Assembly (NCBI RefSeq): GCF_900128905.1
Contig: NZ_FQTV01000006.1
Location: 124,001-188,000, forward strand
Source: Bacteroides luti
GTDB taxonomy: Bacteria; Bacteroidota; Bacteroidia; Bacteroidales; Bacteroidaceae
Length of the DNA: 64,000 bases
Reading direction: 5' to 3'
Shown here: positions 1 through 9,223 of the stretch, one piece after another
How positions within the stretch are numbered: the stretch's first letter is position 1
Layout of the letters: every line of letters starts with the position of its first letter
Translations under genes and position numbers: made by a program
Notes under the pieces: model-generated
Told to the model about the DNA's origin: nothing
Databases searched by the model: none
What the model saw: only the letters and a program-made list of their open reading frames with translations

Positions 1-1
1 G

Positions 2-133
2 GGATATTTTTCTGTTATGTTAGTTTTATATATCTTAAATGTGAAGATAAATATAATTTTATCATCGATATTCTTCCTTTTACTCGGCTTATGGTTAGGA
101 ACTTGTTTGCCTGTTTGGATTAAGAACAATTGA
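2..133 (+). CDS. C-terminal end of a membrane protein (partial, cut by window start)
   Basis: Reading frame 2 is open from the window edge to a TGA at 131-133 (43 codons). It encodes two hydrophobic stretches joined by a short polar piece (NVKIN) and ends in a basic tail (WIKNN). This is what the last two membrane helices of an integral membrane protein look like. Frame 1 is also open over this stretch but lacks that pattern. The family cannot be named from this fragment. Function unknown. Confidence 0.45.
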   Translation, partial: GYFSVMLVLYILNVKINIILSSIFFLLLGLWLGTCLPVWIKNN

Positions 134-226
134 AAAAAATGATATTCAAATAACATATGTATAAACGAGAAGAAGGGCATAATTATTTATTGGGGGTTAA
201 TTGGGTGATTTGAAAGAAATATATGT

Positions 227-961
227 ATGTTGATAAAGATAAATAGATATTATTTAGTTCTGATAATTGTTTTACTGACTTTTAGTTGTACTAAGAAGCA
301 AAAGCAATTTATTTCAGATTCAATCAATGTATCCCAAAGACTTGGATTTTCAGAGAAGAAATTGTTTGTGAAATCTCAATTAAAAGAATCATTTACTTGG
401 GAGAATAATTTCTGTTATTCTCAATTAGATCTATTTGAAGATTCAACATTCTTTAAACGGGCCGGATGTGAAGCTCGACTGTACTTTTCAATAGGAAAAT
501 GGAAAATCAAAAAAGATTCTTTAATCTTAAGCTATACGCCAGTAGAGAAATTAAACATGGTTCTAAAATATTCACTGAAAGGGAATAAAAGTCAGTTTTT
601 TGTACTTAAAACTCTGAACCAAAACAATGAACCAATAGAGAACTTAGAAGTTGTAGGTTTTAAAAAAGACATACCTGTTAAGGCAGCTTTAAAATATGGC
701 ATTCTCTTAACCGACAAAGAAGGAGAAATTAAGTTTAAAAAAGCAGATTTTGATAGCGTTTCTATTTATGGTTTTAAGGATATAACAAATAGAATTTTAA
801 CCTTTAAAAATACTGCGTTACCAGATAGTCTGAATTTAACCTTGTTTTTTAATAGTAGAAACTTTTGCCAACGTCCTACATATGAATATTATAAGGATAG
901 GTCTGTATTGCTTATTAAGAATGGTCAATTGATATCGGTTCGGCAAAAAAAAATACGATGA
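227..961 (+). CDS. Hypothetical lipoprotein
   Basis: This is a 244-residue protein with a lipoprotein signal: a basic start (MLIKINRYY), a hydrophobic core and the lipobox LTFSC, with Cys21 as the probable lipidated residue. The mature part is basic, rich in beta-strand-forming residues and has no motif I recognise. The gene ends in an ATGA overlap with the next lipoprotein gene, so the two are probably translated together. The region is very AT-rich. Function unknown; a surface or periplasmic lipoprotein is inferred from the signal alone. Confidence 0.7.
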   Translation: MLIKINRYYLVLIIVLLTFSCTKKQKQFISDSINVSQRLGFSEKKLFVKSQLKESFTWENNFCYSQLDLFEDSTFFKRAGCEARLYFSIGKWKIKKDSLILSYTPVEKLNMVLKYSLKGNKSQFFVLKTLNQNNEPIENLEVVGFKKDIPVKAALKYGILLTDKEGEIKFKKADFDSVSIYGFKDITNRILTFKNTALPDSLNLTLFFNSRNFCQRPTYEYYKDRSVLLIKNGQLISVRQKKIR

Positions 962-1719
962 AAGTGATAAAATGTTTATATCTACTACTTATTATGGTAT
1001 TAACAAGTTGCAATCCCCATAAATCCCAATTATCGGATGGTTATGTTTTATATCAAACATTTGATGAATATTCCATGAAAGGAGTGAATAGTAATGATGA
1101 GAAACCTCAAAAACCTTATGTTGCAATCATAAAAAACGATAGTGCCATAACTGTAAGAATATGTTATAGTAATGGTAAAGAGAAAGATAAATATATTTAT
1201 TATCAAAACAAAGGTGGATATTGGTATAGTATAATTAAGGATCAGGTAGATCCTAAACTCTATTTTACAACATTATGTGATACTGTTCCTTTTTATACTG
1301 AGAGATATTTTTATAATGATACAATTATGGAGTATTCTTATTATCTTAGAAATGGACATAAGAAGTCTTTAGAACAACTTGTTTTTAAGACAAGAAATAG
1401 TATGGTAGAATTTAATTTATCAACAACTTTTCGAATAAGACAGAATAAAAAATTCGAAGATCTGAAACATGAAATAATTGATTATAAGGAAAAGTATCCT
1501 TATGATGATCGTGAACTTGCACATAGAGATAAAAATTATATATTTTACAAAAAGGTTTTGCAAGGTGATTCGATTTTTTTATATGAGAATGATGGCAAAA
1601 TGAATTATAAACTAGGTTGTTTGAAGGATATTAGAATATGCAATAGCTTAGGTGAATTTGATCCGAATAAAAGTGAAAATATTGCGCTTGTAAAAAATAT
1701 GAGAGTGATCTGTAAATAA
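958..1719 (+). CDS. Hypothetical lipoprotein
   Basis: This is a 253-residue protein with an N-terminal lipoprotein signal (hydrophobic core, then LTSC with the acceptor Cys at about residue 18). The mature part is rich in Tyr, Lys and Asp and shows no family I recognise. Its ATG overlaps the TGA of the preceding lipoprotein gene by four bases, which supports a two-gene operon. No terminator is obvious in the 200 bases after it. Function unknown. Confidence 0.7.
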   Translation: MKVIKCLYLLLIMVLTSCNPHKSQLSDGYVLYQTFDEYSMKGVNSNDEKPQKPYVAIIKNDSAITVRICYSNGKEKDKYIYYQNKGGYWYSIIKDQVDPKLYFTTLCDTVPFYTERYFYNDTIMEYSYYLRNGHKKSLEQLVFKTRNSMVEFNLSTTFRIRQNKKFEDLKHEIIDYKEKYPYDDRELAHRDKNYIFYKKVLQGDSIFLYENDGKMNYKLGCLKDIRICNSLGEFDPNKSENIALVKNMRVICK

Positions 1720-1875
1720 TAATCTTTGATATTATTATGTTAAAAGAAGGTTTTAAGTTGTATATTAGCAGTAGTGCAAAAGTGACTTTTTAAAGCTCGA
1801 AAGAATGAATAAGGAGAATTCTTGTATTATAATGTGAATGAGTACTAAAACTCACCATCTTATTGCTTTTTTTCG

Positions 1876-1883
1876 TACCTTTG
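1876..1883 (+). promoter_or_regulatory. Bacteroides-type -7 element upstream of gpmI
   Basis: TACCTTTG matches the Bacteroides -7 consensus TAnnTTTG and lies 37 bases before the gpmI start codon. No convincing TTTG -33 box is found 19-21 bases upstream, so the call rests on the -7 element and its position. Confidence 0.5.
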
Positions 1884-1920
1884 CACTCGTAAAATGATGA
1901 GTAATTAAACAATTAATAGT

Positions 1921-3435
1921 ATGGCTAAGAAAGCTCTTTTAATGATTCTTGATGGATGGGGAATAGGGAACCATTCTAAAGCAGATGTTATCTTTAACAC
2001 TCCAACTCCTTACTGGGATTACCTGGTAAAAACATATCCAAACTCACAGCTTCAGGCTAGTGGAGAAAATGTTGGTTTACCTGATGGTCAGATGGGTAAC
2101 TCTGAAGTCGGTCACTTAAATATTGGTGCAGGACGCGTTGTTTACCAGGATTTGGTAAAAATCAACAAGGCTTGTCGCGAAAATACAATCATGCAAAATC
2201 CGGAAATTGTTTCTGCTTTCACTTATGCAAAGGAAACAGGTAAGTCTGTTCACCTTATGGGGTTGACTTCAGACGGTGGTGTGCACAGTTCTCTTGATCA
2301 CCTTTTCAAGTTGACTGAAATCGCTAAGGAATATGCAATTGAAAATACATTTATCCATTGTTTCATGGATGGTCGTGATACCGACCCTAGAAGTGGTAAA
2401 GGTTTTATTGAACAACTTGATGCTCAATGCAAGAAAACTACTGCTAAGGTTGCTACAATTATTGGTCGCTACTATGCAATGGACCGCGACAAACGTTGGG
2501 CTCGTGTGAAAGAGGCTTATGATTTGTTGGTTAATGGAACTGGTAAAAAGGCTGATTGCATGGTTACTGCAATGCAGGAATCTTATGATGCAGATGTTAC
2601 TGACGAATTCATCAAACCAATTGTGAATGCTGGTGTAGACGGAAGAATTAAGGAAGGTGATGTTGTTATCTTCTTCAACTACCGTAACGACCGTGCTAAG
2701 GAACTTACTGTGGTTCTTACTCAGAAAGATATGCCTGAAGAAGGAATGAAGATTGTACCGGGATTGCAATATTATTGCATGACTCCTTATGATTCTTCTT
2801 TCAAGGGTGTTCATATCATCTTTGATAAAGACAATGTTGAAAATACATTGGGCGAATATCTTTCTTCTCAGAAGAAAACTCAGCTTCACATTGCTGAAAC
2901 TGAAAAATATGCTCACGTTACATTCTTCTTTAACGGTGGACGTGAGGCTCCATACGAAGGTGAAGAACGTATCCTGATTAATTCTCCTAAAGTGGCTACT
3001 TACGACTTGAAGCCTGAAATGAGTGCTTACGAAGTAAAAGATGCTTTAGTTGCTGAAATTAACAAGAACAAGTTCGACTTTATCGTAGTAAACTTTGCTA
3101 ATGGTGATATGGTTGGACACACTGGTGTATACGAAGCTATCGAAAAAGCAGTAATTGCTGTTGATACTTGTGTGAAAGAAACTATTGAAGCTGCTAAGGC
3201 AAACGGTTATGAAGCCATTATTATTGCCGATCATGGTAATGCTGATAATGCTGTAAACGAAGATGGTTCTGTTAACACAGCTCACTCTTTGAACCCTGTT
3301 CCATGTGTTTATGTAACAGAAAATAAAGATGCTCAGGTTGCTGAAGGTCGTTTGGCTGATATTGCTCCAACTATCCTTAAAATTATGGGATTGGAAGCGC
3401 CAAAAGAAATGACTGGCAACGTATTAATTAAATAA
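1921..3435 (+). CDS. gpmI: 2,3-bisphosphoglycerate-independent phosphoglycerate mutase
   Basis: This enzyme interconverts 3- and 2-phosphoglycerate in glycolysis without 2,3-bisphosphoglycerate. It belongs to the alkaline phosphatase superfamily and uses two metal ions. The 504-residue length is normal. Visible landmarks are Asp11 in LMILDGWG, catalytic Ser61 in [10 protein letters not shown], the substrate-domain motif SDGGVHS around residues 117-123, FMDGRDTDP near residue 150, and the metal-binding ADHGNADN near residue 440. The start ATG follows a TAnnTTTG promoter. Codon use looks like that of a highly expressed gene. A DUF3109 gene follows seven bases later and is probably cotranscribed. 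Confidence 0.97.
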   Translation: MAKKALLMILDGWGIGNHSKADVIFNTPTPYWDYLVKTYPNSQLQASGENVGLPDGQMGNSEVGHLNIGAGRVVYQDLVKINKACRENTIMQNPEIVSAFTYAKETGKSVHLMGLTSDGGVHSSLDHLFKLTEIAKEYAIENTFIHCFMDGRDTDPRSGKGFIEQLDAQCKKTTAKVATIIGRYYAMDRDKRWARVKEAYDLLVNGTGKKADCMVTAMQESYDADVTDEFIKPIVNAGVDGRIKEGDVVIFFNYRNDRAKELTVVLTQKDMPEEGMKIVPGLQYYCMTPYDSSFKGVHIIFDKDNVENTLGEYLSSQKKTQLHIAETEKYAHVTFFFNGGREAPYEGEERILINSPKVATYDLKPEMSAYEVKDALVAEINKNKFDFIVVNFANGDMVGHTGVYEAIEKAVIAVDTCVKETIEAAKANGYEAIIIADHGNADNAVNEDGSVNTAHSLNPVPCVYVTENKDAQVAEGRLADIAPTILKIMGLEAPKEMTGNVLIK

Positions 3436-3442
3436 TATTCGG

Positions 3443-4024
3443 ATGATTCAAATAGACGATACCATCATCAGTCTTGATGTGTTCAAGGAAAAATTCTTAT
3501 GCAACCTGGATGCCTGCAAAGGGGAGTGTTGTATTGAGGGTGATGCCGGTGCGCCATTGGAAGAAGAAGAAGTTGAACAACTAAAGAAGGTCCTTCCGGT
3601 TATCTGGGAGGACCTTTCTTCTGAAGCACAGGCTGTAATTGAAAAGCAAGGCGTTTGTTATAAAGATGAGGATGGTGACCTGGTTACTTCCATTGTGAAT
3701 GGTAAGGATTGTGTTTTTACCTGCTATGATGAAAAAGGATGTTGTTATTGTGCCATTGAGAAAGCTTATCGAGAAAGGAAAGTGGACTTCTATAAGCCGG
3801 TTTCCTGTCATCTTTATCCTATTCGTGTGCAGAAGTATTCTGAATTTAAAGCTGTAAATTATCACCGCTGGAGCGTATGTAAAGCGGCTGTTCTTCTTGG
3901 AGAAAAAGAGGATATGCCTATTTATAAGTTCCTGAAAGAGCCACTTGTCCGTAAATTTGGAGAGGATTGGTATACTGAACTTGAGATTGCAGCAGAGGAA
4001 ATGAAGAATAGAGGAATTATCTAA
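3443..4024 (+). CDS. DUF3109 family cysteine-cluster protein
   Basis: This 193-residue protein is of the DUF3109 type common in Bacteroidetes. It has Cys20, Cys25, Cys29 and Cys30 in the N-terminal block CNLDACKGECC, a second block CVFTCYDEKGCCYC around residues 95-110, and a later conserved Cys in VSCHLYPIR. The pattern resembles YkgJ-like metal or Fe-S binding cysteine clusters, but the biochemical role is not known. It starts seven bases after gpmI and is followed 18 bases later by a flavodoxin gene, so it may be part of a small redox-flavoured operon. Confidence 0.8.
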   Translation: MIQIDDTIISLDVFKEKFLCNLDACKGECCIEGDAGAPLEEEEVEQLKKVLPVIWEDLSSEAQAVIEKQGVCYKDEDGDLVTSIVNGKDCVFTCYDEKGCCYCAIEKAYRERKVDFYKPVSCHLYPIRVQKYSEFKAVNYHRWSVCKAAVLLGEKEDMPIYKFLKEPLVRKFGEDWYTELEIAAEEMKNRGII

Positions 4025-4042
4025 TCTAAATATTACAGGCCT

Positions 4043-4528
4043 ATGAAAACAGCTATTGTGTATCTTTCTAAATATGGCACCACTAAAAAGGTTGCCGGTA
4101 TGATTAAGGAACGTTTGATGGATGATGATGTGACTATGATTGATTTAAGCGTAGATATTTCTCCGGATCTCTCTTCTTATGAACGTATTATTGTAGGAAG
4201 TTCTGTTTATGTAGGCTCTGCTAAGAAGAAATTCAGAGAGTTTTGTTTGAAGAATCATGTTTCTTTATTTGCTGTTAAAGAAGTTGGGCTCTTCCTTTGT
4301 GGAATGGAACCAGATGAAATAAAGCAAAAGGAGGAAATGGTTCGTTCGTTTCCGGAGGAATTACTTCGTCATTCCAAAGCAAGAGGGTTTATGGGTGGTG
4401 AAATTCAGTTTGAAAAGATGAATATGCTCGAGAAATTTGCTGTTAAGAAGATTATGAAAACAACTTCTTCTGTTTCAAATATCAATGAACAGGAAATAGA
4501 TCATTTCGTACAGAAAATGTTAAGTTGA
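4043..4528 (+). CDS. Flavodoxin-domain protein
   Basis: This 161-residue protein opens with a flavodoxin fold signature: a beta strand, then an FMN phosphate-binding loop SKYGTTKKVA (residues 9-18), and later IIVGSSVYVGSAKKKF. The size and the single domain resemble short menaquinone-dependent protoporphyrinogen oxidase-like (HemG-type) flavodoxins. No haem genes lie nearby, so I give only the fold. It probably binds FMN and carries electrons. It lies 18 bases after the DUF3109 gene on the same strand. Confidence 0.75.
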   Translation: MKTAIVYLSKYGTTKKVAGMIKERLMDDDVTMIDLSVDISPDLSSYERIIVGSSVYVGSAKKKFREFCLKNHVSLFAVKEVGLFLCGMEPDEIKQKEEMVRSFPEELLRHSKARGFMGGEIQFEKMNMLEKFAVKKIMKTTSSVSNINEQEIDHFVQKMLS

Positions 4529-4576
4529 AATGTTTTCCTGAATAGTAAGACACTGATTCTTTTAATACTTTAAAGC

Positions 4577-4924
4577 ATGGAAAAAACGATTGAAATTAAT
4601 CAGGAACTGATTGCTGTATGTGGTCTCTATTGCGGTGCTTGCCGGCAATATTTGAAGGGAGGCTGTATGGGCTGCCTGAAAAACGAAAAAGCAACCTGGT
4701 GCAAAACACGTACTTGTTGCATGGAAAAAGGGTATAAAACCTGCGCAGAGTGCTCAACAGATGTGGGCGATTGCAAGAAGTTTACAAACGTTGTAAGTAA
4801 GCTGTTTGGCTTCTTTTTCAACTCGGATAGAAATGCCTGCATTGATAGGATAAAAGCTATGGGGCGTGAGGAATATGCCAAAGAGATGGCAGAAAAAGGG
4901 ATGCAGACAATTAAAAGAAGATAG
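4577..4924 (+). CDS. DUF3795 family cysteine-rich protein
   Basis: This small 115-residue protein is dense in cysteine in its first half (CGLYCGACRQY, GGCMGC, CKTRTCC, CAEC, DC), the pattern of DUF3795 proteins. Metal or Fe-S binding is likely but unproven. It is the last gene of the gpmI-side group and is followed by a strong bidirectional terminator at 5009-5054. Function unknown. Confidence 0.75.
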   Translation: MEKTIEINQELIAVCGLYCGACRQYLKGGCMGCLKNEKATWCKTRTCCMEKGYKTCAECSTDVGDCKKFTNVVSKLFGFFFNSDRNACIDRIKAMGREEYAKEMAEKGMQTIKRR

Positions 4925-5008
4925 CTTGCCAGTCACAGAGACGCTTTTGTAGGTTGAATCTGGATATAATTTGGAAAAAGATTCTTTTTAAAATCATTGA
5001 TTGCTATA

Positions 5009-5054
5009 TATAAAAAGAGAGGCTGTGTAGTTTTACACAGCCTCTCTTTTTATA
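5009..5054. terminator. Bidirectional intrinsic terminator
   Basis: A perfect 21-base inverted repeat (5009-5029 with 5034-5054) encloses a 4-base loop. The GC-rich core GAGGCTGTGTA is flanked by five A on one side and five T on the other, so it can end transcription from both the DUF3795 gene (plus) and gyrB (minus). Confidence 0.93.
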
Positions 5055-5068
5055 ATATAATGTTTTGT

Positions 5069-7027
5069 TTATGCATCAATATTTGCATAAGTAGCATTTT
5101 CTTCAATAAACTCTCTACGAGGTCCTACATCTTCACCCATTAACATTGAAAATACATAATCAACTTCGGCAGCATTGTCAATAGTAACCTGACGCAAAGT
5201 ACGATTTTCAGGGTCCATTGTTGTGTCCCAAAGCTGTTGGGCGTTCATTTCTCCCAAACCTTTGTATCGTTGAGTGTGAATAGCGTTTTCAGAACCACCA
5301 CCATAAGTCTCAATAAAGCGTTGGCGTTGAGCCTCTGTCCAGCAATATTCTTCCACTTTTCCTTTTTTACATAAGTAGAGTGGTGGGTTGGCAATATAAA
5401 GGTAACCATTCTGAATAATCTGAGGCATGAAGCGGAAGAAGAAAGTCATGATAAGTGTGTCGATGTGAGCACCATCGACGTCGGCATCGGTCATGATGAT
5501 AATCTTCTTATAACGTAGTTTCTCAATATTTGCTTCCTGTGAGTCATCTTCAGTTCCGATAGTTACTCCTAATGCTGTATAGATATTGCGAATTTCTTCA
5601 CTTTCGTAAGCTTTGTGACGCATAGCCTTCTCCACATTAAGAATCTTACCACGGAGAGGGAGAATTGCCTGAAACGCACGGTTACGGCCTTGCTTGGCTG
5701 TACCACCTGCAGAGTCTCCTTCGACAAGGAATATCTCACATCTTTCAGGATCTTTATCAGAGCAGTCGGCTAACTTTCCGGGAAGTCCACCACCAGACAT
5801 TGGCGATTTGCGTTGTACCATTTCACGAGCTTTGCGGGCTGCGTGGCGAGCTGTTGCAGCTAATACAACCTTGTCAACAATCATCTTGGCTTCTTTTGGA
5901 TGCTCTTCCAGGTAATTTGTCAAGGCTTCTCCAACAGCCTGGTCAACAGCTCCCATAACCTCGTTATTACCTAACTTGGTTTTGGTCTGTCCTTCAAACT
6001 GAGGCTCTGCTACTTTGATAGAAATAACAGCAGTTAAACCTTCGCGGAAGTCATCACCGGCAATCTCAACCTTAACTTTTTCCAGCATTTTAGCATCTTC
6101 AGCGTATTTTTTTAGTGTACGAGTCAGTGCACGACGGAAACCAGCAAGGTGAGTTCCTCCTTCTATTGTGTTGATATTGTTAACGTATGAGTGGATATTC
6201 TCTGTATAGGAAGTATTATACATAATTGCTACTTCTACAGGAGTACCTTGCTTCTCTGTATTGATGTAAATTACATCATTGATAAGCTTTTCACGAGATG
6301 AATCGACAAAACGAACAAATTCTTTTAAACCTTCTTCTGAATGGAAAGTCTCTTTTTTAACTTCACCCGCTTCATTTTTTACACGACGGTCGGTTAAAGA
6401 GATTGTAAGTCCTGCATTCAGATAAGCAAGCTCACGCATACGAGTTGCCAGGATATCATATTTATATTCTGTTGTGGTGAAGATTGAGCCATCAGGATGG
6501 AAGGTTATGTATGTTCCGGTCTTGTCTGTTGTTCCTACAACCTTAACAGCTTCTTTAGGTATACCGCAGGAATATTCTTGTTGGAATAATTCTCCGTCTC
6601 TTGCAACCTGAGCAACTAACAATGTTGAAAGAGCGTTCACACAAGATACACCTACACCGTGCAAACCTCCGGATACTTTGTAAGAGCCTTTATCAAACTT
6701 ACCACCAGCATGAAGTACAGTCATTACAACTTCAAGTGCTGATTTCTGTTCTTTCTCGTGGAAATCAACAGGAATACCTCGTCCGTTATCCTGAACGGTA
6801 ATTGAGTTGTCCTCGTTGATAGTAACTTCTATGTGGTCACAATAGCCGGCTAAGGCTTCGTCGATTGAGTTATCAACAACCTCATATACTAAATGGTGCA
6901 AACCTTTTACGCCAGTATCTCCAATGTACATTGCAGGACGCTTTCTAACAGCCTCTAATCCCTCTAGTACCTGAATACTGTCCGCGGAATACATTGAATC
7001 ATTATTCGCTATTTGTTCTTCAGTCAT
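5069..7027 (-). CDS. gyrB: DNA gyrase subunit B
   Basis: GyrB is the ATPase and TOPRIM subunit of gyrase, which supercoils DNA together with GyrA. With this start it has 652 residues, the usual length. Visible parts are the GHKL ATPase (RPAMYIGD, VDNSIDEALAGY, DNGRGIP, GLHGVGVSCVNALS), the transducer domain, and the TOPRIM region with EGDSAGGTAKQGRNR, PLRGKILN and DADVDGAHI, then QRYKGLGEMN. A longer reading from a TTG at 7057 is unlikely because that codon lies inside the -7 promoter element. The ATG at 7027 gives MTEEQ, as in other Bacteroides GyrB proteins. Confidence 0.97.
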   Translation of the reverse strand: MTEEQIANNDSMYSADSIQVLEGLEAVRKRPAMYIGDTGVKGLHHLVYEVVDNSIDEALAGYCDHIEVTINEDNSITVQDNGRGIPVDFHEKEQKSALEVVMTVLHAGGKFDKGSYKVSGGLHGVGVSCVNALSTLLVAQVARDGELFQQEYSCGIPKEAVKVVGTTDKTGTYITFHPDGSIFTTTEYKYDILATRMRELAYLNAGLTISLTDRRVKNEAGEVKKETFHSEEGLKEFVRFVDSSREKLINDVIYINTEKQGTPVEVAIMYNTSYTENIHSYVNNINTIEGGTHLAGFRRALTRTLKKYAEDAKMLEKVKVEIAGDDFREGLTAVISIKVAEPQFEGQTKTKLGNNEVMGAVDQAVGEALTNYLEEHPKEAKMIVDKVVLAATARHAARKAREMVQRKSPMSGGGLPGKLADCSDKDPERCEIFLVEGDSAGGTAKQGRNRAFQAILPLRGKILNVEKAMRHKAYESEEIRNIYTALGVTIGTEDDSQEANIEKLRYKKIIIMTDADVDGAHIDTLIMTFFFRFMPQIIQNGYLYIANPPLYLCKKGKVEEYCWTEAQRQRFIETYGGGSENAIHTQRYKGLGEMNAQQLWDTTMDPENRTLRQVTIDNAAEVDYVFSMLMGEDVGPRREFIEENATYANIDA

Positions 7028-7054
7028 ATTTAATTTGTAATTATTTAAACAAAG

Positions 7055-7062
7055 CAAATATA
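7055..7062 (-). promoter_or_regulatory. -7 element of the gyrB promoter
   Basis: Read on the minus strand this is TATATTTG, a full match to TAnnTTTG. Transcription would begin about 7-8 bases downstream, near 7047, leaving a leader of about 20 bases before the ATG at 7027. The -33 box is weak. Confidence 0.7.
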
Positions 7063-7154
7063 GTGATTTTAATTGGTTCTGAACACTTTAATTTGCCTAA
7101 ATTTCATATCGTTGCACTTTTTTATAGTGCTTAATTTTGAATAGCTATAAACAC

Positions 7155-7182
7155 AAAAGGCCGGATTAAATAATCCGACCTT
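7155..7182 (-). terminator. Terminator of the tRNA-Glu/rpsT transcript
   Basis: On the minus strand the arms AAGGTCGGATT and AATCCGGCCTT pair with one G-U wobble around a short loop and are followed by a T-rich tract (TTTTGTGTTT). On the plus strand the wobble becomes an A-C mismatch, so the minus strand is the better terminator. It lies 33 bases after the rpsT stop codon. Confidence 0.8.
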
Positions 7183-7214
7183 ATTATATAAAGAATGTAC
7201 TTCAGTTCTTTGTA

Positions 7215-7469
7215 TTAAGCAAGCTTGTTAACGTAGATTGCTAACTTAGACTTCAAGTTGTTAGCTTTATTCTTGTGAATAACGTTAGTTTTTGCTAACT
7301 TATCGATCATTTTAGTAATGCCAGGGTACATAGCTGTAGCTTCTGATTTGTCAGAAGTAGAACGCAACTTTCTAACAGCATTTCTCATGGTTTTACCATA
7401 GTATCTGTTGTGAAGTCTTTTTGTCTCAGCTTGTCTAATTCTCTTGATTGATGATTTGTGATTTGCCAT
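7215..7469 (-). CDS. rpsT: 30S ribosomal protein S20
   Basis: S20 binds 16S rRNA in the small ribosomal subunit. The 84-residue, highly basic, all-helical protein begins [13 protein letters not shown] and carries [16 protein letters not shown], the standard S20 signature. It lies 46 bases downstream of tRNA-Glu on the same strand. No promoter is visible between them, so it probably shares the tRNA promoter. A wobble-containing terminator follows at 7155-7182. Confidence 0.97.
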   Translation of the reverse strand: MANHKSSIKRIRQAETKRLHNRYYGKTMRNAVRKLRSTSDKSEATAMYPGITKMIDKLAKTNVIHKNKANNLKSKLAIYVNKLA

Positions 7470-7515
7470 CTTTTCGACTAATCTTTTAATTCTTTGAATT
7501 TATATTTTAACTTTG

Positions 7516-7587
7516 TAGCCCGTGGGGGAGTCGAACCCCCCTTTCAAGAATGAAAATCTTGCGTCCTAACCGATAGACGAACGGGCC
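7516..7587 (-). tRNA. tRNA-Glu (anticodon UUC)
   Basis: On the minus strand a complete cloverleaf can be folded. The acceptor arms are GGCCCGT and ACGGGCT, with a G-U first pair and discriminator A. The anticodon stem CAAGA/TCTTG encloses the loop TTTTCAT with anticodon TTC, and the T arm is GGGGG-TTCGACT-CCCCC. CCA is not encoded. A consensus promoter lies about 50 bases upstream, and rpsT follows. Confidence 0.96.
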
Positions 7588-7638
7588 ATTGTGGTGTCTT
7601 TTTGTTTTTGCAATCGTGTTATTCCCTGATTGCGGATG

Positions 7639-7669
7639 CAAAGATAGATGCTATTTTTGAATTACCAAA
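7639..7669 (-). promoter_or_regulatory. Full consensus promoter of tRNA-Glu/rpsT
   Basis: On the minus strand TTTG (7669-7666) is followed after exactly 19 bases by TATCTTTG (7646-7639). This matches the Bacteroides -33/-7 consensus TTTG-N19-21-TAnnTTTG. It is the only good promoter upstream of tRNA-Glu. Confidence 0.82.
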
Positions 7670-7802
7670 ATATTCCGGCAAATTTTTTTCGAGATTTATC
7701 TTAAAACTTCTGTTGTTGTTATTTTATTGTTTGATTATCAATAGGATAACGCACGTTGTTTTTTTCTTTTTTTATTCGGATGATTATACTTTCATCTATA
7801 AA

Positions 7803-7833
7803 TTTGCGGTTATATTCTTTTTTTGTAGCTTTG
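7803..7833 (+). promoter_or_regulatory. Full consensus promoter of recO
   Basis: TTTG (7803-7806), 19 bases, then TAGCTTTG (7826-7833) fits the Bacteroides consensus exactly. It lies 36 bases before the recO ATG. Confidence 0.82.
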
Positions 7834-7869
7834 TTACTAAAAGTCACAAATAAGGAATTGGAGTAATTT

Positions 7870-8595
7870 ATGCTACAAAAATCTTTTGGAATTGTTCTTC
7901 ATTCTATAAAATACAACGATGTTTCTAATATTGTAGATATTTATACTGAGCGCTCAGGAAGAGCGTCTTTTTTGGTAAAACTACCGCGTTCAAAGAAAGC
8001 AACTGTAAAATCAGTGCTTTTTCAACCGCTATCAATTATTGAGTTCGAAGCTGATTATCGTCCAACTTCAAATCTTCATAAGATGAAGGAGGCTAAATCT
8101 TTTTATCCTTTTTCTTCACTTCCTTATGATCCATATAAATCGGCTATTGCTCTTTTTATTGCAGAGTTTTTATATCGTGCGGTTCGTGAAGAGGTTGAGA
8201 ATAAGCCTCTGTTTGCATATTTACTCCATTCTATTCAATGGCTGGATGAGCAGAGTAAAGGATTTGCAAATTTTCATTTAGTATTTCTTATGCGGCTTTC
8301 TCGTTTTCTTGGTCTCTATCCAAACCTGGAGAACTACAATAATGGCGATTATTTCGATTTACTGAATGCTTGTTTTACAGCAAAGAAACCGTTTCATAGT
8401 TCTTTTATTCAGTCTGATGATGCTTCCAGGTTAGTTAATTTAATGCGTATGAACTATGAAACAATGCATCTGTTTGCAATGAGTAGGGTAGAGCGGAACC
8501 GCTGTTTACTTATAATTATTGATTATTATCGTCTTCATTTGCCTGAATTCCCACCATTAAAATCATTGGATGTTTTAAAAGAACTATTTGATTAG
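7870..8595 (+). CDS. recO: DNA repair protein RecO
   Basis: RecO helps load RecA onto single-stranded DNA in the RecFOR pathway. The 241-residue protein has the family layout: an N-terminal OB fold (residues about 1-80, [27 protein letters not shown] split over two strands) followed by a helical domain. The length is normal. It has its own consensus promoter and stands alone, ending toward the convergent YqeY gene across a shared hairpin at 8702-8734. Confidence 0.9.
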   Translation: MLQKSFGIVLHSIKYNDVSNIVDIYTERSGRASFLVKLPRSKKATVKSVLFQPLSIIEFEADYRPTSNLHKMKEAKSFYPFSSLPYDPYKSAIALFIAEFLYRAVREEVENKPLFAYLLHSIQWLDEQSKGFANFHLVFLMRLSRFLGLYPNLENYNNGDYFDLLNACFTAKKPFHSSFIQSDDASRLVNLMRMNYETMHLFAMSRVERNRCLLIIIDYYRLHLPEFPPLKSLDVLKELFD

Positions 8596-8701
8596 CGATT
8601 GGCTTGATATAAAGACTAGGTGGTTTAGAATGATATTAAGTCTCTGAGAATTGAATTTCTGGAAAACGATCTTAGATATAGACCTGAAGGAAGGATATGA
8701 A

Positions 8702-8734
8702 AAATGGGGTTATCCAAAGCGAATAACCCCATTT
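8702..8734. terminator. Shared terminator between recO and the yqeY-like gene
   Basis: A perfect 12-base stem (8702-8713 with 8723-8734, core TGGGGTTAT) has a 9-base loop. On the minus strand it runs into ATTTTTC, the better T-tract. It lies between two convergent genes and could serve both. Confidence 0.85.
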
Positions 8735-8760
8735 CCTTTATATGATAAGACTGACTAAAC

Positions 8761-9210
8761 TTATGCCAGCAATTCTTTAACTAGAGCAGATATAGCGCGT
8801 CCTTCAGCTAATCCGGAAAGCTTCTTTGTTGCTGCGCCCATTACTTTACCCATATCTTTGGCACTGGTAGCACCAGTTTCTGCAATAATTTCTTTAATTG
8901 CAGTTTCCAGTTCTTCTGCACTCATTTGTTTTGGAAGGTAAACTTCCATTGCTTTAACTTGGGCTAATTCTCCGTCGGCAAGGTCCTGACGATTCTGACC
9001 GATATAAATTTCAGCAGAGTCTTTTCCTTGTTTTACCAGTTTCTGAATAATTTTAGTGGCAGCTTCATCTGATAATGTATCATTTGCACCTGGAGCTGTT
9101 TTAGCTTCAATAAAGTATTTTTTTATATTTCTTAAAGCTTCCAGTTTTACTTTATCTTTGGCTTTCATAGCCTCTTTAATGTCATCGCTGACTTTGTCAA
9201 ATATACTCAT
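8761..9210 (-). CDS. GatB/YqeY-domain protein
   Basis: This 149-residue helical protein of the YqeY family corresponds to the C-terminal tRNA-binding-like tail domain of GatB standing alone. Family landmarks are KVKLEALRNIKKYFIEAKT near the N-terminus, VYLPKQMSAEELE in the middle and DMGKVMGAATKKLSGLAEGR toward the end. Its role in the cell is not established; a link to charged tRNA is assumed from the GatB similarity. It is the last gene of the division cluster, 13 bases after ftsZ. Confidence 0.9.
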   Translation of the reverse strand: MSIFDKVSDDIKEAMKAKDKVKLEALRNIKKYFIEAKTAPGANDTLSDEAATKIIQKLVKQGKDSAEIYIGQNRQDLADGELAQVKAMEVYLPKQMSAEELETAIKEIIAETGATSAKDMGKVMGAATKKLSGLAEGRAISALVKELLA

Positions 9211-9223
9211 AATAGATCTTTTT

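Noticed and set aside
2269..2916. Long reverse-strand open frame (215 codons) inside gpmI
   Set aside because: It is antisense to a fully recognised enzyme, has no family features and is Phe/Ser/His-rich as expected from the complement of AT-rich coding DNA.
7028..7057. N-terminal extension of GyrB from a TTG at 7057
   Set aside because: The TTG is part of the TATATTTG -7 element, so it lies upstream of the transcript.
7602..7853. Plus-strand open frame of 83 codons between tRNA-Glu and recO
   Set aside because: It spans the tRNA-Glu promoter and the recO promoter, is dominated by Phe/Leu/Ile from T-runs and has no recognisable features.
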